In this document: positions 51,257 to 60,690 of the stretch, in pieces
How positions within the stretch are numbered: position 1 is the stretch's first letter
How the letters are laid out: every line of letters begins with the position of its first letter
Source of the DNA: Streptomyces pyxinae
GTDB taxonomy: Bacteria > Actinomycetota > Actinomycetes > Streptomycetales > Streptomycetaceae
Assembly (NCBI RefSeq): GCF_024756275.1
Contig: NZ_JANUGQ010000001.1
Location: 678,835-742,834 of the forward strand
Reading direction: 5' to 3'
Length of the DNA: 64,000 bases
Made by a program: the position numbers and the translations under genes
The notes under the pieces: generated by a model
What the model was told of the DNA's origin: nothing
Seen by the model: the letters and a program-made list of their open reading frames with translations, nothing else
Databases searched by the model: none

Positions 51257-51490
51257 TCACATCATGTCTTCGATGTCGGCCGCGATGGGGTCGGCGTCGG
51301 TGCCGATGACGACCTGGATGGCGGTACCCATCTTGACGACGCCGTGGGCGCCGGCGGCCTTCAGGGCGGCCTCGTCGACCAGCTCAGGGTTGACGACCTC
51401 GGTGCGCAGGCGGGTGATGCAGCCCTCGACCTCTTCGATGTTGTCGATGCCACCGAGCCCGGCGACGATCTTCTCAGCCTTGCTGGCCAT
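51257..51490 (-). CDS. nagF: PTS N-acetylglucosamine EIIB component
   Basis: EIIB protein of 77 residues that passes phosphate from EIIA to GlcNAc held by NagE. The phosphorylated Cys24 is in NIEEVEGCITRLRTEV, the hallmark of the glucose-family EIIB. As in S. coelicolor it is a free-standing protein next to separate EIIC genes, here divergent from nagE1 and nagE2. The 350-bp region between nagF and nagE1 contains a dre operator, so DasR probably controls both. The general PTS proteins (EI, HPr, EIIA) are not in this window. Confidence 0.95.
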   Translation of the reverse strand: MASKAEKIVAGLGGIDNIEEVEGCITRLRTEVVNPELVDEAALKAAGAHGVVKMGTAIQVVIGTDADPIAADIEDMM

Positions 51491-51722
51491 GTGTGTCTCC
51501 CTGTTCCTGAAGCAGTTCCGCACGGGGCTGCCGCCCACCGCGCCGCCCGCCCGGGTGCGTGCCCCGCGCGAGCACGGGGCGGGCAGGGCACCACGAGCCG
51601 GGTCCGCGATGTCACGGTAGCTCACGGTTGGCCCAGCTGTACGAGCGCGGTACGGCTCCGTCCCGAAGGATGGCGATCACCGGTTCCCCGCCCGACGGCC
51701 GGGTTTCCGGGAGCGTACCGCA

Positions 51723-51738
51723 AGTGGTCTACACCAGT
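51723..51738. promoter_or_regulatory. dre operator (DasR) in the nagF-nagE1 intergenic region
   Basis: AGTGGTCTACACCAGT matches the dre consensus ACTGGTCTAGACCACT at 13 of 16 positions and is nearly symmetric. It lies 103 bp upstream of nagE1. Tandem GCCCGAACGACTGACGA-type repeats follow at about 51765-51830 before the nagE1 start. Confidence 0.88.
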
Positions 51739-51840
51739 ACGTCCGGGACGACCGGACGAGGCCCGCACGACCGGCGGCGCCCGCACGACGTGCGGCACCC
51801 GAACGACTGACGAAGCCCGAACGACTGACGGAGGCCGCCG

Positions 51841-53103
51841 ATGAGCACCGAGGGAGCGGCAGCGCCGGGCAGGTCGCGCCGGAGCGGGATCTTCCAGGGT
51901 CTCCAGAAGGCCGGCCGGAGCCTCCAGCTCCCGGTGGCGGTGCTGCCGGCGGCCGGACTGCTGGTCAGCCTCGGCAATCTCTTCGCCGCGTATCTGCACG
52001 GACCCTTCTGGGACCGGACGTCCAAGGTGCTGATGACCGGCGGCACGGCGATCCTGGACGGGGCGTTCGGGCTGCCGCTGCTCTTCTGCATCGGGATGGC
52101 GATCGGCTTCGCCAAGAAGGCGGACGGCTCCACCGCGCTGGCGGCGGTGGTCGGCTTCCTCGTCTACCACAACGTGCTGACCGCGTTTCCGCGCGCCGGC
52201 ACGGTGACGGCCGACGTCCCGGAGGGCGTACCGCAGAACCCCGGGGTGCTGGGCGGCATTCTGATCGGGCTGCTGACGGCGGTGGTCTGGCAGCGCTACC
52301 ACCGGACCAGGCTGGTGGACTGGCTGGGCTTCTTCAACGGCCGCCGGCTGGTGCCGATCCAGATGGCGTTCCTCTGCGTGGTTCTCGGGGTGCTCTTCGG
52401 ACTGCTCTGGGAGCCGGTGGGCGACGCGCTGACCTGGTTCGCCAAGCAGTTGATCGAGCTGGGCGCCTGGGGCACCGGCATCTTCGGACTGGCCAACCGG
52501 CTGCTGATCCCGATCGGCATGCACCAGTTCCTGAACACGTTCTTCTGGTTCCAGGCGGGCGAGTACACCAAGGCGGACGGCACGGTGGCGCAGGGCGACC
52601 TGACCCGGTTCTTCGCCGGGGACCCGACGGCCGGGCAGTTCATGTCCGGGTTCTTCCCGATCATGATGTTCGGCCTTCCGGCCGCCGCGCTGGCCATCGC
52701 GCACTGCGCCCGGCGCGAGCGGCGCAAGGAGGTGACCGGGCTGATGGTCTCGGTCGCCCTCACCTCCTTCGTCACCGGGGTCACCGAACCACTGGAGTTC
52801 TCCTTCATGTTCGCGGCGCCGCTGCTCTACGGACTGCACGCGGTCCTGACCGGCGCCTCCATGGCGATCACCTGGGCGCTCGGGGTGCACGCGGGCTTCA
52901 GCTTCTCGGGCGGGCTGATCGACTACGTGGTCAACTGGCACCTGGACACCCGGCCCTGGCTGATCATTCCGATCGGCCTCTGCTTCGCCGTCGTCTACTA
53001 CACGCTCTTCCGGCTGCTGATCACCCGGCTGGACCTCCCCACCCCGGGACGCGAGCCGGCCGAGGAATCGACGGCTACCGAGCGCGACGCGACCAAACCG
53101 TGA
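51841..53103 (+). CDS. nagE1: PTS N-acetylglucosamine EIIC permease, copy 1
   Basis: EIIC permease of 420 residues with about ten membrane helices. Landmarks are GLQKAGRSLQLPVAVLPAAGLLVSLG, CIGMAIGFAKKADGSTALAAVVGFLVYHNVL, RLLIPIGMHQFLNTFFWFQ and FVTGVTEPLEFSFMF, typical of the glucose/GlcNAc EIIC family. It lacks fused EIIB or EIIA domains. It is 60-70 percent similar by eye to the next gene. A perfect hairpin follows, so it is transcribed separately from nagE2. Confidence 0.93.
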   Translation: MSTEGAAAPGRSRRSGIFQGLQKAGRSLQLPVAVLPAAGLLVSLGNLFAAYLHGPFWDRTSKVLMTGGTAILDGAFGLPLLFCIGMAIGFAKKADGSTALAAVVGFLVYHNVLTAFPRAGTVTADVPEGVPQNPGVLGGILIGLLTAVVWQRYHRTRLVDWLGFFNGRRLVPIQMAFLCVVLGVLFGLLWEPVGDALTWFAKQLIELGAWGTGIFGLANRLLIPIGMHQFLNTFFWFQAGEYTKADGTVAQGDLTRFFAGDPTAGQFMSGFFPIMMFGLPAAALAIAHCARRERRKEVTGLMVSVALTSFVTGVTEPLEFSFMFAAPLLYGLHAVLTGASMAITWALGVHAGFSFSGGLIDYVVNWHLDTRPWLIIPIGLCFAVVYYTLFRLLITRLDLPTPGREPAEESTATERDATKP

Positions 53104-53176
53104 CCTGATCCCCGGACACGGACGAGTGCGGCTCCGCCGGCCCCACTTGCCCGGGACAGACCAACACATACAGCGG

Positions 53177-53214
53177 GAAGAGGCTCCCGGACCGCTCGGT
53201 CCGGGAGCCTCTTC
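53177..53214 (+). terminator. Terminator between nagE1 and nagE2
   Basis: GAAGAGGCTCCCGGACC and its exact complement GGTCCGGGAGCCTCTTC (17 bp) flank a GCTC loop, about 75 bp after the nagE1 stop. Confidence 0.93.
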
Positions 53215-53305
53215 ATATGTTCATTCATGATCACGGAGCGTCCACAATGCGTGGATGCGAGGTCACGAATTTGAAGGTTCCTTATCTATAGCCCACCATG
53301 CTAAA

Positions 53306-53338
53306 ACTGGTCTACACCACACATTGGTGTAGACCACA
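53306..53338. promoter_or_regulatory. Pair of dre operators upstream of nagE2
   Basis: ACTGGTCTACACCACA (53306-53321) and ATTGGTGTAGACCACA (53323-53338) are adjacent DasR-type sites on opposite orientations, 88-120 bp before the nagE2 start. The first matches the dre consensus at 14 of 16 positions. Dual sites at this gene are also known in S. coelicolor. Confidence 0.9.
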
Positions 53339-53425
53339 TGGCCACGCCATGTTTCCTGAGACGCCGCCGTCCCCCGCTTTCCTTCCCTGTCCCCGGGCGG
53401 CGCCTTGCCCACTGGAGGAAGTGTT

Positions 53426-54676
53426 ATGAGTACGGCCACCGCTCCGGCGGCGCCCACGAAGAAGTGGAGCCACGGGCTGCTTCAGGGTCTGCAGAAGGTG
53501 GGGCGCAGCCTTCAGCTGCCCGTCGCGGTCCTGCCGGCCGCCGGCATCATGGTCCGCCTCGGCGCCGACGACGTCTTCGGCAAGGACGGACTGGGCTGGG
53601 ACAAGGTCGCCGCCGTCTTCGCCAACTCCGGCAGCGCCATCCTCGGCAACCTGCCGCTGCTGTTCTGCATAGGCGTGGCGATCGGCTTCGCCAAGAAGGC
53701 GGACGGCTCCACCGCGCTGGCCGCCCTCGTCGGCTTCCTCGTCTACAACAAGGTGCTGGAGGCGTTCCCGGTCGCCGAGGCCGTCATCAAGGCGGGCGAG
53801 GACGACCCCGCCAAGTACAACAACCCCGGGGTGCTCGGCGGCATCATCATGGGTCTGCTCGCCGCGGTGCTGTGGCAGCGGTACTACCGGACCAAGCTGG
53901 TGGACTGGCTCGGCTTCTTCAACGGCCGCCGGCTGGTGCCGATCATCATGGCCTTCGTCGGCCTGGTCGTGGGCGTCTTCTTCGGTCTGGTCTGGGAGCC
54001 GATCGGTGAGGTCATCAGCGACTTCGGTACGTGGATGACCGGTCTCGGCTCTGTCGGCGCCGGACTCTTCGGCGGTATCAACCGGGCGCTGATCCCGGTC
54101 GGCATGCACCAGTTCGTCAACACCGTCGCCTGGTTCCAGATCGGTGACTTCACCAACGCCGCCGGCGAGGTCGTGCACGGTGACATCACCCGCTTCCTGA
54201 ACGGCGACCCGTCCGCCGGTATGTTCCAGGCCGGCTTCTTCCCGATCATGATGTTCGGTCTGCCGGCCGCCGCGCTGGCCATCGCGCACACCGCCCGCCC
54301 GGAGCGCCGCAAGGCCGTGATGGGCATGATGATCTCGCTGGCCCTGACCTCGTTCGTCACCGGTGTGACCGAGCCGATCGAGTTCTCCTTCATGTTCATC
54401 GCGCCGCTGCTGTACGTGCTGCACGCGATCCTGACCGCGATCTCGATGGGGCTGACCTGGGGCCTGGGCGTCCACGCGGGCTTCAACTTCTCGGGTGGTC
54501 TGATCGACTACCTGCTCAACTGGAACCTCGCCACCAAGCCGTGGATGATCATTCCGATCGGCCTGGTCTTCGCGGCGATCTACTACACGGTCTTCCGCTT
54601 CGCCATCGTCAAGTTCGACCTGCCGACCCCGGGCCGGGAGCCCGAGGAGGAGGTCGAGGACCTCACCAAGGCGTGA
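53426..54676 (+). CDS. nagE2: PTS N-acetylglucosamine EIIC permease, copy 2 (main GlcNAc transporter)
   Basis: EIIC permease of 416 residues, ATG 53426 after TGGAGGAAG. The domain layout is the same as NagE1 (QGLQKVGRSLQLPVAVLPAAG, CIGVAIGFAKKADGSTALAAL, NRALIPVGMHQFVNTVAWFQ, FVTGVTEPIEFSFMF). In S. coelicolor, NagE2 is the high-affinity GlcNAc transporter, and the two dre sites here fit that main role. Its stop is followed by a strong hairpin. Confidence 0.95.
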   Translation: MSTATAPAAPTKKWSHGLLQGLQKVGRSLQLPVAVLPAAGIMVRLGADDVFGKDGLGWDKVAAVFANSGSAILGNLPLLFCIGVAIGFAKKADGSTALAALVGFLVYNKVLEAFPVAEAVIKAGEDDPAKYNNPGVLGGIIMGLLAAVLWQRYYRTKLVDWLGFFNGRRLVPIIMAFVGLVVGVFFGLVWEPIGEVISDFGTWMTGLGSVGAGLFGGINRALIPVGMHQFVNTVAWFQIGDFTNAAGEVVHGDITRFLNGDPSAGMFQAGFFPIMMFGLPAAALAIAHTARPERRKAVMGMMISLALTSFVTGVTEPIEFSFMFIAPLLYVLHAILTAISMGLTWGLGVHAGFNFSGGLIDYLLNWNLATKPWMIIPIGLVFAAIYYTVFRFAIVKFDLPTPGREPEEEVEDLTKA

Positions 54677-54707
54677 GCCCGGGCGGCGCCGCCGCCTGAG
54701 AGCACCG

Positions 54708-54751
54708 GGCCCCGGACCCGTACGTACGTCCCGTACGACGGTTCCGGGGCC
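54708..54751 (+). terminator. Stem-loop after nagE2
   Basis: GGCCCCGGACCCGTACG pairs with CGTACGACGGTTCCGGGGCC with a small internal mismatch, about 30 bp after the stop codon. Confidence 0.75.
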
Positions 54752-54834
54752 TTCGCCGTGTCCTGGTCGCCGTACCCGGGGCGGCATGCCCCCGGGCACC
54801 GTGCCGCCGGGCGCCGGGCACCGAGCGGGGGGGC

Positions 54835-55593
54835 TCAGAGCTGGTAGACCGCGCCCGGGCGGGCCAGTTCCACCGGGCCGTCGAAGACGGCGCGGGCATC
54901 GGCGAGATTGCGCTCGCCGTCGGTCCAGGGCGGGATGTGGGTGAGCACCAGCCGGCGGGCCCGGGCCCGGGCGGCGTGGATACCGGCCTCCCGGCCGTTG
55001 AGGTGCAGCCCCGGGATGTCCTCCTTGCCGTGGGTGAAGGACGCCTCGCAGAGGAAGAGGCCGGTCGAGTCGGCCAGCGCGTCCAGCGCGTCGCAGACCC
55101 CGGTGTCGCCGGAGTAGGTGAGCGAGCCGCCGCCGTGCTCGATCCGGATGCCGTACGCCTCGACCGGGTGCTCCACGGGAGCGGTACGCACCCGGAACGG
55201 GCCGATCTCGAAGGCGTCCGGGCCGGGGGTGAGGGTCCGGAAGTCGAAGACCTCGCTCATCGCCTTCTCGGACGGGACGTCGTCGTACGCCGTGGTCAGC
55301 CGCTGCTCGGCACCCTCGGGCGCGTACACCGGGAGCGCGGGGGCGCGGCCGCCGTCGTGGCGGTAGTACCGCGCGACGAAGTAGCCGCACATGTCGATGC
55401 AGTGGTCGGCGTGGAGATGGCTCAGGAAGATCGCGTCGAGGTCGTACAGACCGCAGTGGCGCTGCAGCTCGCCCAGGGCGCCGTTGCCCATGTCGAGGAG
55501 CAGCCGGAAGCCGTCGGCTTCTACGAGGTAGCTCGAACAGGCCGATTCCGCGGACGGGAACGACCCCGAGCAGCCGACGACGGTGAGCTTCAT
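54835..55593 (-). CDS. MBL-fold metallohydrolase (RNase Z-like)
   Basis: Metal-dependent hydrolase of 252 residues, ATG 55593. The metallo-beta-lactamase signature is SHLHADHCID, with a second metal motif EHPVEAYGIRI, SGDTG and THIPPWTDGE. The N-terminus MKLTVVGCSGSFPSAESACSSYLVEADGFRLLLDMGNGALGELQRH is that of the actinobacterial RNase Z/YhfI-like group found next to rph and murI (mycobacterial Rv1339 type). Rv1339-like proteins are reported as cyclic-nucleotide phosphodiesterases, so such an activity is possible. Confidence 0.88.
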   Translation of the reverse strand: MKLTVVGCSGSFPSAESACSSYLVEADGFRLLLDMGNGALGELQRHCGLYDLDAIFLSHLHADHCIDMCGYFVARYYRHDGGRAPALPVYAPEGAEQRLTTAYDDVPSEKAMSEVFDFRTLTPGPDAFEIGPFRVRTAPVEHPVEAYGIRIEHGGGSLTYSGDTGVCDALDALADSTGLFLCEASFTHGKEDIPGLHLNGREAGIHAARARARRLVLTHIPPWTDGERNLADARAVFDGPVELARPGAVYQL

Positions 55594-55770
55594 GGAGCGT
55601 GAACCTCCGAGGAAGGAAGCCGTGAAGGCGCTGGCAGGGGAGGTCGTGCGATCCGTCGAGCGTACGGTGCGTGAGCGCCCGTCGCTCCTCCACAGTGGCG
55701 CGTTGTGAAGGAACTCACCTGCGCTGTCACCGGTTCGGGGGGCGCGCGGGTGTTGTGTAGCGTCCGGCGC

Positions 55771-56256
55771 ATGGACACGTTCTGGTGGTGGGCGCTCGGC
55801 GCCGTGGTACTGCTCGCGTTCCTGGTGACCCTCGTCGACGGCCTCGGGCGCGGCGGCCGGCCACCGGCCCGGAGGCGCCGGCCGGCCGGGCGCACCCGGC
55901 CGCCGGGCCGCCCGGCCGGGACCGGGACGGCGCGCGGGACCGGCGCGCGCCCCCGGCCGGGCGAGATCTGGTGGGCGCTGGTCCCGTACGAGGACGGCCC
56001 GGGCGGCAAGGACCGGCCCTGTCTGGTGCTGGCGGTGCGGGGCGGCCGGGCCTGCGTCGTCAAGATCACCAGCAAGCACCACGACGGGCGCCCGGGGGTC
56101 ATCGCCCTTCCGCCCGGAGCGGTCGGCGACGCCCGGGAGCGGCCGAGCTTCCTGGAGACGGACGAGCTCAGGGACGTACCGCTCGGGGACTTCCGCCGCC
56201 GCGCAGGCACCGCGGGCCCGGAGGTCTGGGAGCGGGTCCGCCACCTGTCCCGCTGA
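55771..56256 (+). CDS. Membrane-anchored PemK/MazF-like protein
   Basis: Protein of 161 residues. An N-terminal membrane helix (FWWWALGAVVLLAFLVTLV) and an Arg/Pro-rich linker lead to a PemK/MazF-like domain from about residue 62: RPRPGEIWWALVPYEDGPGGKDRPCLVLAV, then CVVKITSKHHDG and VIALPPGAV, which match the GxIxWxxxPF, RP and TSK landmarks of the fold. There is no antitoxin gene beside it, and it has a membrane anchor, both unusual for MazF. It is conserved at this locus in streptomycetes to my knowledge. A housekeeping or regulatory rather than toxic role is possible. Confidence 0.8.
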   Translation: MDTFWWWALGAVVLLAFLVTLVDGLGRGGRPPARRRRPAGRTRPPGRPAGTGTARGTGARPRPGEIWWALVPYEDGPGGKDRPCLVLAVRGGRACVVKITSKHHDGRPGVIALPPGAVGDARERPSFLETDELRDVPLGDFRRRAGTAGPEVWERVRHLSR

Positions 56257-56935
56257 TCCGCCGCCTGTCCCCCCGACGGCACGCGGACCCGCGTCGCACC
56301 CGCGGGCGGGCGGGACCGGCCATCCGGGCCCGGCGGACGCCGGACCGGAGGCCGGCCGGGTCGCGGGGCGGCCCTCGGGCAGCCGGGAGCCGGCCGGGTC
56401 CGTGCCCGTGCCCGTAAGCGGGTGGACCGGCGCCACGGGCCCGGGCGGTACGGGCGCGAGCCGGACCGGCGCGGGATGGCCGGGGCGGGGTGACCGGCGC
56501 GGGGTGGCCAGCCCCCGGAGACAGCCCCGGACGGGCCCGCGCCGACCCACGGGCGGGGCCCGGCCGACTGGGCCGGCCCCGAGAACAGACCCGGCCGGCC
56601 GCACGGCGGGGGCCCGCCCGGTCCTGCGGCATGGCGGCACGGCCCGCCCCGGGACCGGGCCCCGCTGCGGGCCCGCCCCAGAACCAGGTCCAGCCGGAAC
56701 CTGGTCCAGCGGGCCCTGCGGGATCAGCCCCCGGAGCCGGCCGCCCGGGACCGGACACCGGGAGCGGCCGCACGGCACGAGGTCATGCCCGGAACCGGTC
56801 GTACGGGTCGGTCCGGAACCGACCGGGCGGCGACGGCCCGGACCGATCCGGCGGGGTCGGACCGGTTCCCGGCCCACCCCAGAACCTGGAGCCCGGCCGG
56901 CCGGGGTCGGCTCCCGGGCCGACCCGGCGGGCGGG
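56257..56935. other. 679-bp GC-rich spacer without a convincing gene
   Basis: Frames open here on several strands have Pro/Arg/Gly composition and no RBS or family resemblance. ACCAGGT and ACCTGGT at about 56689-56711 form an inverted repeat, and CCCCAGAACC occurs twice. The region lies between the PemK-like gene and the end of cysM. Confidence 0.6.
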
Positions 56936-57895
<960 letters not shown>

Positions 57896-58174
57896 TCAGC
57901 GCATTCCGCCGGCCACGGCCGGAAGGATGGTGACGCTGTCGCCGTCGGAGAGCTTGGTGGAGATGCCGTCCAGGAAGCGGACGTCCTCGTCGTTGAGGTA
58001 GACGTTGACGAACCGGCGGAGCTGGTCGCCGTCGACGATCCGCTCCCGGATGCCGGTGTGCCGGGTCTCCAGGTCGGCGAAGAGCTCGGCGAGCGTCTCC
58101 CCGCTGCCCTCGACGGCCTTGGCGCCGTCGGTGTAGGTGCGGAGGATGGTCGGGATGCGGACCTCGATGGCCAT
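57896..58174 (-). CDS. MoaD/ThiS-family sulfur carrier (CysO-like), C-terminal GGMR
   Basis: Sulfur-carrier protein of 92 residues, ubiquitin-like fold: IPTILRTYTDGAKAVEGSGETLAELFADLE and RFVNVYLNDEDVRFLDGISTKLSDGDSVTILPAVAGGMR. It is CysO-like by context (next to cysM, mec nearby). The C-terminal Gly-Gly is followed by Met-Arg, so the thiocarboxylate cannot form until these two residues are removed. The M67 peptidase encoded upstream is the obvious candidate, as QbsD does for QbsE. The ATG at 58174 is the only sensible start. Confidence 0.93.
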   Translation of the reverse strand: MAIEVRIPTILRTYTDGAKAVEGSGETLAELFADLETRHTGIRERIVDGDQLRRFVNVYLNDEDVRFLDGISTKLSDGDSVTILPAVAGGMR

Positions 58175-58423
58175 GGCGTGGGCTCCTGTCGGGCGGGAGG
58201 CGGGACGGACGGTCGGGTGACGGTCGGTCGGAGGTGCGGGACGGCGGGGTGCGGGGCGGGTGCGGGACGGCGGTGCGTGCGGCGCCCGCCGACCGGGCCG
58301 GCGCACTGATGTGCGGGGCGTACGGTACGCGCGGGCGCCCGGTCGGTGCCCGGTGGGCCGGAACGGCCGGCGGCGGGTCGCACCGGGCCCGGACGGCGGT
58401 CCCGGGGTGCGGGACCCGGGGCG

Positions 58424-58549
58424 TCAGGCGGCGCCGCGCGGTGGACAGAGCGCGGCGGCCAGCCGGCAGAGGTCCACATGGAGCCGCGCGACGAGCAGCA
58501 CGCCGCCCGGCGCCTCTTCGTCCATCTCCGGCACGTCCGGTGAAACCAT
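58424..58549 (-). CDS. Short leader peptide with RLHVDLCR motif
   Basis: Small ORF of 41 codons at 58549-58424 (minus), 249 bp upstream of the cysO-like gene. It reads MVSPDVPEMDEEAPGG and then LLVARLHVDLCRLAAAL with C, ending PPRGAA. RLHVDLCR-containing short ORFs are a known class of putative leader peptides in streptomycetes, often near sulfur or cysteine genes. Mycobacterial Cys-rich leaders act as cysteine-responsive attenuators. Cys occurs twice here. The ATG lacks an RBS and may be leaderless. Confidence 0.8.
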   Translation of the reverse strand: MVSPDVPEMDEEAPGGVLLVARLHVDLCRLAAALCPPRGAA

Positions 58550-58734
58550 GCGGTCATCGTAACGATTCCCGGTCCGCGATCCGGCCCCCGATCTCGGATA
58601 CCGGGACGGCCTCGACCGCGATCCGGACAAAGGGAGGCCGCGACCGGTCGAGGAAGGGCGGAGGGGCCGTGGACGGCGGGACCGCGGCCGGCGGGACCAC
58701 GGACGGCGGGCGCGCGCCGGAGGGATCAGCGGGA

Positions 58735-59157
58735 TCAGTACGCCTCCACGACGTGTATCTCCTCCTCGGTGACGACCCCGTCCACGATCCGGTACGAGCG
58801 GAACTGGAACGGTCCGGCGTCGTCGGCGTCGGCGGTGGAGACCAGGACGTAGTGGGCGCCGGGCTCGTTGGCGTAGCCGACATCGGTACGGGACGGGTAC
58901 GCCTCGGTGGCGGTGTGCGAGTGGTAGATGACGACCGGTTCCTCGTCCCGGTCGTCCAGCTCGCGGTAGAGCTTCAGCAGATCCGCCGAGTCGAACTCGT
59001 AGAAGGTGGGCGACCGGGCCGCGTTGAGCATCGGGACGAAGCGCTCCGGGCGGTCCGAGCCGGCCGGCCCCGCCACGACGCCGCACGCCTCGTCCGGATG
59101 GTCGGCGCGGGCGTGCGCCACGATCTGGTCGTACAGGACCCGGGTGATGGTCAGCAT
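58735..59157 (-). CDS. mec: JAMM/M67 metallopeptidase (Mec-like)
   Basis: Zinc isopeptidase of 140 residues. The JAMM motif is complete: Glu23 (DEACGVVAG), His79-x-His81 in YHSHTATEAYPSRTD, Ser89 and Asp92. In mycobacteria Mec removes cysteine from CysO-Cys. Here it probably does that and also trims the Met-Arg end of the carrier. It precedes the leader and the cysO-cysM genes on the same strand with a gap of about 560 bp to cysO, so it may be separately promoted. Confidence 0.92.
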   Translation of the reverse strand: MLTITRVLYDQIVAHARADHPDEACGVVAGPAGSDRPERFVPMLNAARSPTFYEFDSADLLKLYRELDDRDEEPVVIYHSHTATEAYPSRTDVGYANEPGAHYVLVSTADADDAGPFQFRSYRIVDGVVTEEEIHVVEAY

Positions 59158-59176
59158 GCGGATCAGGATAAGCAGA

Positions 59177-59215
59177 CGGGCCCATCCGTACCGAGGAGTG
59201 GTACGGATGGGCCCG
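59177..59215 (-). terminator. Terminator after the amino acid permease
   Basis: CGGGCCCATCCGTACC and its exact complement GGTACGGATGGGCCCG (16 bp) flank a seven-base loop. It lies between the permease stop and the mec start. Confidence 0.92.
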
Positions 59216-59259
59216 CATGCCGGACAGCGGGGCGGTCGCGCCCGTCGCGCCCGTCGCCG

Positions 59260-60690
59260 TCAGCGCTTGAAGGCGGCGCCCTCCGGGTTGCGCTTCTTCA
59301 GGACCAGGTAGGAGACGCCCATGATCAGCGCCCAGAGCGGGGCGCAGTAGAGCGAGACCCGGGCGTCCTGGTCGATGCCCATCATCACGATCACCATGAA
59401 GATGAAGAGCAGGGCGAACCAGCTGGTGTACGGGGCGCCGGGGGCCTTGAACTCCGACTGCGGCAGCTCGCCCCGGTCGGCCTTGGCGCGGTACCGGATC
59501 TGGGCGACCAGGATCATGATCCAGGCCCACATGCCGGAGATGGTGGCGAAGGAGACGACCTTGTTGAAGGCGTCACCGGGCCACTGGTAGTTGATCCAGA
59601 CGCCGACCAGCATCAGCGCGGCGGAGACCGTGGTGCCGATGAGCGGGGTGCCGGACTTGGTCAGCTTGGTGAACGCCTTGGGGCCCTGGCCGTTGAGCGC
59701 CAGGTCGCGCAGCATCCGGCCGGTGGAGTACATGCCGGAGTTGCAGGAGGAGAGCGCGGCGGTGAGCACCACGAAGTTCACGATCGCGGCGCCGACGCCG
59801 AGGCCCATCTTCTCGAAGGCCGCGACGAACGGCGAGACGCCGGGCTGGAACTCGGTCCACGGCACCACGGAGAGGATCATGATCAGGGCGCCGACGTAGA
59901 AGACCGCGATCCGCCAGGGCACGGTGTTGATCGCCTTGGGCAGCGTGGTCTTGGGGTCCTTGGACTCGCCCGCGGTGACACCGACCAGCTCGACCGCGAG
60001 GAAGGCGAACATCACGATCTGAAGGGTCATCAGCGTGCCGCCGATGCCCTTGGGGAAGAAGCCGCCCTCGGACCAGAGCATGGTCACCGAGGCGGTGTCA
60101 CCGGCGTCGGAGAAGCCGATGGTGAGGATGCCGGCGCAGATCAGGATCATGCCGATGATGGCGGTGACCTTGACCATGGAGAACCAGAACTCCAGCTCAC
60201 CAAAGAGCTTCACGGAGATCAGGTTGGCGGCGTACAGGATGACCGTGAAGACCAGTGCCGAGACCCACTGCGGAATGTCCCACCAGTACGTCATGTAGGT
60301 GGCGGCCGCGGTGACCTCGGTGATGCCGGTGACGACCCAGAAGAGCCAGTACGTCCAGCCGGTGACGAAGCCGGCGAACGGGCCGATGAACTCGCGGGCG
60401 TACTCCGAGAAGGAGCCGGAGACCGGGCGGTACATGAGCAGCTCGCCCAGCGCCCGCATGATGAAGAAGATGACCAGGCCCGCGATGGCATAGGCCAGGA
60501 TGAGGCTCGGGCCGGCCTTGGAGATGGCCTTGCCCGCGCCGAGGAAGAGCCCGGTGCCGATGGCTCCGCCGATCGCGATCATCTGGATCTGGCGGGCCCC
60601 GAGACCTCGCTGATACCCCTCGCCCTCGCCGGACGCGGTTTCCGCGGCCCCACTGCCGTCGTGCTCTGAGTCGACCTGCACTGAGGTCAT
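59260..60690 (-). CDS. Amino acid permease (APC superfamily, AnsP/CycA/GabP group)
   Basis: Transporter of 476 residues with 12 membrane helices. Landmarks are RGLGARQIQMIAIGGAIGTGLFLGAGKAISKAGPSLILAYAIAGLVIFFIMRALGELLMYRPVSGSFSEYAREFIGPFAGF and VELVGVTAGESKDPKTTLPKAINTVPWRI, both typical of the amino acid transporter family. The substrate cannot be specified; D-Ser/D-Ala/Gly or GABA relatives are common. It interrupts the order clpS-aosR-mec known from mycobacteria and has its own terminator. Confidence 0.92.
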   Translation of the reverse strand: MTSVQVDSEHDGSGAAETASGEGEGYQRGLGARQIQMIAIGGAIGTGLFLGAGKAISKAGPSLILAYAIAGLVIFFIMRALGELLMYRPVSGSFSEYAREFIGPFAGFVTGWTYWLFWVVTGITEVTAAATYMTYWWDIPQWVSALVFTVILYAANLISVKLFGELEFWFSMVKVTAIIGMILICAGILTIGFSDAGDTASVTMLWSEGGFFPKGIGGTLMTLQIVMFAFLAVELVGVTAGESKDPKTTLPKAINTVPWRIAVFYVGALIMILSVVPWTEFQPGVSPFVAAFEKMGLGVGAAIVNFVVLTAALSSCNSGMYSTGRMLRDLALNGQGPKAFTKLTKSGTPLIGTTVSAALMLVGVWINYQWPGDAFNKVVSFATISGMWAWIMILVAQIRYRAKADRGELPQSEFKAPGAPYTSWFALLFIFMVIVMMGIDQDARVSLYCAPLWALIMGVSYLVLKKRNPEGAAFKR

